Source of the DNA: WTFY01 sp965214675
GTDB lineage: Bacteria > Pseudomonadota > Gammaproteobacteria > UBA4575
Direction: 5' to 3'
NCBI GenBank assembly: GCA_965214675.1
Contig: OZ243969.1
Span: 1,612,001 to 1,676,000 of the forward strand
Length of the DNA: 64,000 nt
Part shown: in pieces, positions 60,912-64,000 of the stretch
Layout of the letters: each line of letters starts with the position of its first letter
How positions within the stretch are numbered: position 1 is the first letter of the stretch
The notes under the pieces: model-generated
What the model was told of the DNA's origin: nothing
Database searches by the model: none
What the model saw: the letters and a program-made list of their open reading frames with translations, nothing else
Made by a program: the position numbers and the translations under genes

Positions 60912-62084
60912 TTAAATACTGTCCTGGAGGATCTTGTCCGCAGGCAGGCCCGTCTCTTGCAAATAGATTTCGCGCAACAGTTCGCGCCACTGGCGGTACT
61001 GTTCTTCAAGGGTGCCCGTGATCTCAACCGTGCGGCCCTGAATGTCCAAGACCAGGGGTTTCACCTCGGCCTTGAGGGAATCTCCGAGTTCGCGGATGGC
61101 ATCATCGTGAATCTGTGCTTCCCTGGCAATGTCGATGCCATCCTTGTACAACATGGCGCCGGTCGTCACAACGCCCGGGTAGTCTCTCAGCAGGCCCACA
61201 ATCATGATCGCGGTGGCGGCAAGCTTGGTCCGGTTCGCGCGGCGTTCAATGGCCCGTTTTTGCTGGAGTTCAAGAAGGTAATACCGGCGCCAGTTCGTAT
61301 AGGGCCAGTGCATCACACTGTGAAAATTTGCGTAGTGCTCATTGATCGTATCGACGAACAGGTAGTCGCGTTCGCGGATCTTGCGTACCCGTTGCAGCAT
61401 GGGATCATTCTTGGCCGGCAAGCGAGCCAGTTGCACCTGTCCGTTTGGCAGCCACACAAGATAGCCGGAAAACGAGTCGGGCGAGATGCTGGCGGCATAG
61501 CGCAACTCGGAGGTGTTTCGTATGCGGAGCAGTTGCCGGGCCGCCAGTTTCTTGCGGTGCCGGTAAATGTCATTGGCGATGCGGTTGTAGACGTGTTGGT
61601 AGACATCATCCCCTGGCTGGATGTCGACGTAGTCGTGTTCTGTCAGCTTGGCCTTGTACTTCCTGTCGAACCACAGGGTGCCGGTACTGTCCGAGACATG
61701 AGTGTGCAAAACCAGCGTCTCACCGTTTGAGATGATGATGGTGGCGCGTACGATGACATCCGCAATATGGGAGGCGGCCGGCAGCACCCGGATGGCGCCC
61801 CAACCGTAGGCGTGCTGCAAGGTCTCTTTCAGGTGATAGGCCATGTAACGCGCTTCGGCCGCACGGATATCCTCGTGGATATTCTCCTCTTCCTGTTCTG
61901 GGGTAATCTCACCTTCATCGAACAGGAGCACCCCGACGTCCAGCAGAAGACTGTCCTGCAATTGCACCGTCTGCGATTCGATTTCTTCCCCGCCTGAAAC
62001 CCGTACCGTGTTCAGCGAACAGCTGCTAACCAACATGGCGATGGTCAGCCACAGGCACACCATCGAGTTTCCGGGCAGGGTCAT
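60912..62084 (-). CDS. Lipoprotein of unknown function
   Basis: A 390-residue protein with a lipoprotein signal (CLWLTIAMLVSSC, lipobox VSSC at about residue 22). The mature part has a beta-rich first half (ADVIVRATIIISNGETLVLH) and a helical second half with a hydrophobic segment (AATAIMIVGLLRDYPGVVTT). Its start overlaps the upstream lipoprotein gene by 4 bp (ATGA). I do not recognise the family. With the preceding gene it could form the outer-membrane part of the machine. Confidence 0.65.
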   Translation of the reverse strand: MTLPGNSMVCLWLTIAMLVSSCSLNTVRVSGGEEIESQTVQLQDSLLLDVGVLLFDEGEITPEQEEENIHEDIRAAEARYMAYHLKETLQHAYGWGAIRVLPAASHIADVIVRATIIISNGETLVLHTHVSDSTGTLWFDRKYKAKLTEHDYVDIQPGDDVYQHVYNRIANDIYRHRKKLAARQLLRIRNTSELRYAASISPDSFSGYLVWLPNGQVQLARLPAKNDPMLQRVRKIRERDYLFVDTINEHYANFHSVMHWPYTNWRRYYLLELQQKRAIERRANRTKLAATAIMIVGLLRDYPGVVTTGAMLYKDGIDIAREAQIHDDAIRELGDSLKAEVKPLVLDIQGRTVEITGTLEEQYRQWRELLREIYLQETGLPADKILQDSI

Positions 62085-62758
62085 TCGACTTCAGAGGAGG
62101 TCGAGGGCGTTACGCTCGCCTGTTGCTTCTTGTATTTGCGGTACTCGTCCCACAACTTCTCCCTGAGCACAGGATCGCGCTCGTTTTGTGCGGCTTCTCG
62201 AAGCTGGCGGGCGACAACATCGTCATCATCACCGCTGGGGATGTCGGCCGGTGGGGGTACCCGGTGCGCACCTCGTGTTCCATGCTCGTCACTGCCTTCA
62301 TCCGGATCGTCACCGGGTCCGCCGGACTCCGGGTTGCCCGCCTTGGCTACGGACCGGTCGGGCAGGCCTGCATCTGCCGGGTGTTCAGCCCCGTGCATAT
62401 CTTCTGACCCGGATTCAGGCGCTTGTATATCTCCTGCAGCGGACGGCTGGTGGGCTTGTCTTTCGGCTTGCGCTTTTTCAAATTCCTCGTGAATGGCTTC
62501 ATCGTAGCGGCCCAGCGCCTCTTCGAGCTGCTGATCCAGCACAGCCACTTTTTCATCTTCGGTAGTGGCCGCGGCTTGCTTGTCTTTGGATGGCCGTTCA
62601 TCCGGGGACCGTGCATTGTCTTCGGTTTGATTTTCAGTGGAAGGTGGCGAGTCAGGTGTCTGTGTGCGTGACTGGCGCTCCGGCTCCAGTGTGCTGCAGG
62701 CACCAAGCCAGACACCGAGCAACAAGATCAACAGGCACCGGAGGTCATGTGTTGTCAT
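62081..62758 (-). CDS. Low-complexity lipoprotein, first gene of the cluster
   Basis: Starting at MTTHDLRCLLILLLGVWLG gives 225 residues; a longer frame adds 52 residues without conservation ahead of this signal peptide. The lipobox is LGAC followed by STLEPERQ. Most of the mature protein is acidic and disordered-looking (GDDPDEGSDEHG and runs of Asp), with a helical C-terminus (LREKLWDEYRKYKKQQ). It is divergent from the sterol desaturase-family gene, so the cluster promoter should lie in 62759-62961; I could not pick a convincing one. Confidence 0.65.
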   Translation of the reverse strand: MTTHDLRCLLILLLGVWLGACSTLEPERQSRTQTPDSPPSTENQTEDNARSPDERPSKDKQAAATTEDEKVAVLDQQLEEALGRYDEAIHEEFEKAQAERQAHQPSAAGDIQAPESGSEDMHGAEHPADAGLPDRSVAKAGNPESGGPGDDPDEGSDEHGTRGAHRVPPPADIPSGDDDDVVARQLREAAQNERDPVLREKLWDEYRKYKKQQASVTPSTSSEVE

Positions 62759-62961
62759 TGTTCTGCAATTCTGCCCGGCACGTATTTCTGGGTCCGGATG
62801 AGATCTATTGAATATCACTATACTTGAATTGAGATCAGGTAGGGTAGCCTGCACCCGCGCCCGACAGAGGGCAAAAACGATTGATTGGAATCCCTTATAG
62901 GGTCCATAGGTCACCGTGGAATTTGATTGACAAGCTCATGCATGGCGCCTAGAAAGGTGAC

Positions 62962-63774
62962 ATGCTATCCGCATTTTCATTGAATACCGAAGTGCTGGTT
63001 CGCCTGTCGAGCTTTGCGGGCCTGTTTGCGCTGTTCGCGGTGTGGGAACTCGTTGTCCCACGCCGCACCTGGCAGCATTCGAAAAGTGTGCGCTGGCTCA
63101 ACAACCTCGCCATCATGGTACTGAACGGACTGATTGTGCGTCTCGGGATACCCCTGGCTGCGGTGGGCACGGCCGTCGCTGCACAAAACCAGAATCTGGG
63201 CTTGCTGAATATCGTTGACATGCCTGCGGTGATGGCAATCGCTGTTGCGATCCTCGCACTGGACTTCGTTCTGTATCTCCAGCACCTGGTGTTTCATCAC
63301 GTCGATTTTCTGTGGCGGCTGCATCGCATGCATCATGCGGACCTGGATGTGGATGTCACCACCGGTTTGCGTTTTCACCCCATCGAGATCGTGCTGTCCA
63401 TGGGGATCAAGATGGCGGCCGTGCTGGTGTTGGGAGCTCCGGTCCTGGCGGTGATCGCGTTTGAAGTGCTGTTGAATGCAAGCTCGTTATTCAATCACGC
63501 AAATATCTACATTCCCGAAAAAGCAGATCGCATCCTGCGGTATTTCATTGTGACACCCGACATGCACCGCGTGCATCACTCGGTCGTGCGACAGGAAACC
63601 AACAGCAACTTCGGATTCAATGTTCCCTGGTGGGACTACCTGTTTCGAACCTACCGTGCTGCACCGCAGGCGGGGCAGACCGGCATGAACGTCGGGATTG
63701 AATACTTCCGTACCCGGCGCGACCTGTGGCTGGATCATTTGCTGATCCAGCCGTTTAGAAAACGGACCGGCTAG
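62962..63774 (+). CDS. Sterol desaturase/fatty acid hydroxylase superfamily protein
   Basis: The 270-residue membrane protein has about four hydrophobic helices and the His clusters that bind a di-iron centre: HLVFHHVDFLWRLHRMHH, FNHANI and MHRVHHS. Family members hydroxylate or desaturate lipids using oxygen. The substrate (sterol, carotenoid, fatty acid or other) cannot be told from sequence. It stands alone, divergent from the VWA/TolQ cluster and convergent with sodC. Confidence 0.85.
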   Translation: MLSAFSLNTEVLVRLSSFAGLFALFAVWELVVPRRTWQHSKSVRWLNNLAIMVLNGLIVRLGIPLAAVGTAVAAQNQNLGLLNIVDMPAVMAIAVAILALDFVLYLQHLVFHHVDFLWRLHRMHHADLDVDVTTGLRFHPIEIVLSMGIKMAAVLVLGAPVLAVIAFEVLLNASSLFNHANIYIPEKADRILRYFIVTPDMHRVHHSVVRQETNSNFGFNVPWWDYLFRTYRAAPQAGQTGMNVGIEYFRTRRDLWLDHLLIQPFRKRTG

Positions 63775-63883
63775 TCTGTCAGGCGCCGGTGAATCTTTGT
63801 GGGACCACGGCTGGCGAGCGCCTGCACACCCTGCAGTGGATACACAGGACCCTTATCGCCGTGGGCCGGGGCAAGAACCTGGG

Positions 63884-64000
63884 TTACTTGTGCAGGATTC
63901 CGCATGCAATACGGGGTCCAGCCGCTCCTGCAGGATCCGATTTGTAATCATCTGCGCCCTCGTGAATCACGATGGCCGCGCCGTCTTCATCGAACAACGC
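63884..64000 (-). CDS. sodC: Cu/Zn superoxide dismutase, C-terminal end
   Basis: The minus strand entering from the right edge encodes the last 38 residues of SodC. It reads ALFDEDGAAIVIHEGADDYK with the metal-ligand His, then SDPAGAAGPRIACGILHK and a stop. DDYKSDPAG and RIACG, the latter with the structural-disulfide Cys, are family hallmarks. SodC dismutates superoxide in the periplasm. The rest lies outside the window. Confidence 0.88.
   Translation of the reverse strand, partial: ALFDEDGAAIVIHEGADDYKSDPAGAAGPRIACGILHK

Noticed and set aside
52396..62758. Zorya-type phage-defence system
   Set aside because: A MotA-like subunit is present, but there is no MotB/OmpA-type ZorB and no helicase or nuclease effector, so defence is not supported.
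1..64000. tRNA, rRNA, CRISPR arrays or insertion sequences
   Set aside because: I looked for T-loop-like sequence, direct-repeat arrays and transposase genes and found none that held up.

Overview
The window is about 64 kb of a gammaproteobacterial chromosome spanning the replication-origin region. The evidence is the gene order gyrB-recF-dnaN-dnaA / rpmH-rnpA-yidD-yidC-mnmE-mnmG-rsmG-parA-parB / atpIBEFHAGDC-glmU-glmS, with the first block on the minus strand, the second on the plus strand, and a strand switch at dnaA/rpmH. A separate block, coaBC-dut-algC-argB / pyrE / exoIII(crc position), has the order known from Pseudomonas. The DNA is GC-rich with a few clearly AT-richer patches. I cannot name a genus. 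No rRNA, tRNA, CRISPR array or insertion sequence was recognised.

Layout. 1-9.6 kb: an accessory-rich stretch with a partial MqsR-like toxin gene at the left edge, pyrF, an OsmC-family gene, hemB, a gamma-glutamylcyclotransferase-like gene with an apparent CTG start, a HipBA-type toxin-antitoxin pair with a paired operator, and two paralogous HTH-GHKL ATPase-DUF4325 regulators flanking a MetX-like alpha/beta hydrolase. 9.6-18 kb: a VOC-family gene, a frameshifted small Cys-rich pseudogene, aroE-ubiA, bioB-bioF, a VapBC pair and a degenerate AAA_14/DUF4143 ATPase. 16.8-24.1 kb: coaBC-dut-algC-argB, pyrE, an internally deleted adenosine/adenine deaminase remnant, an exonuclease III homologue at the crc position and ampG. 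24.2-26.3 kb: an L,D-transpeptidase overlapping an orphan ParA-type ATPase gene, and a second exonuclease III.

26.4-51.3 kb is the core: replication initiation and clamp genes, origin candidates on either side of dnaA, two parS sites inside recF, tRNA wobble modification (mnmEG), chromosome partition (parAB), the complete F1Fo ATP synthase operon and UDP-GlcNAc synthesis (glmU, glmS). oxyR follows.

52.4-62.8 kb is the best candidate for a poorly described system: nine co-oriented, tightly packed genes (two lipoproteins, a TPR membrane protein, an FHA-like/PEGA/FGE-like membrane protein, a tiny exported protein, a MotA/TolQ/ExbB-type channel subunit, an Hsp70/actin-fold-like protein with an FHA-like tail, and two VWA proteins whose N-terminal helices resemble the ExbD/TolR ion-carrying helix). 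The layout suggests an ion-motive-force-driven envelope machine whose periplasmic effector is a VWA domain. The window ends with a sterol desaturase-family gene and the 3' end of sodC.
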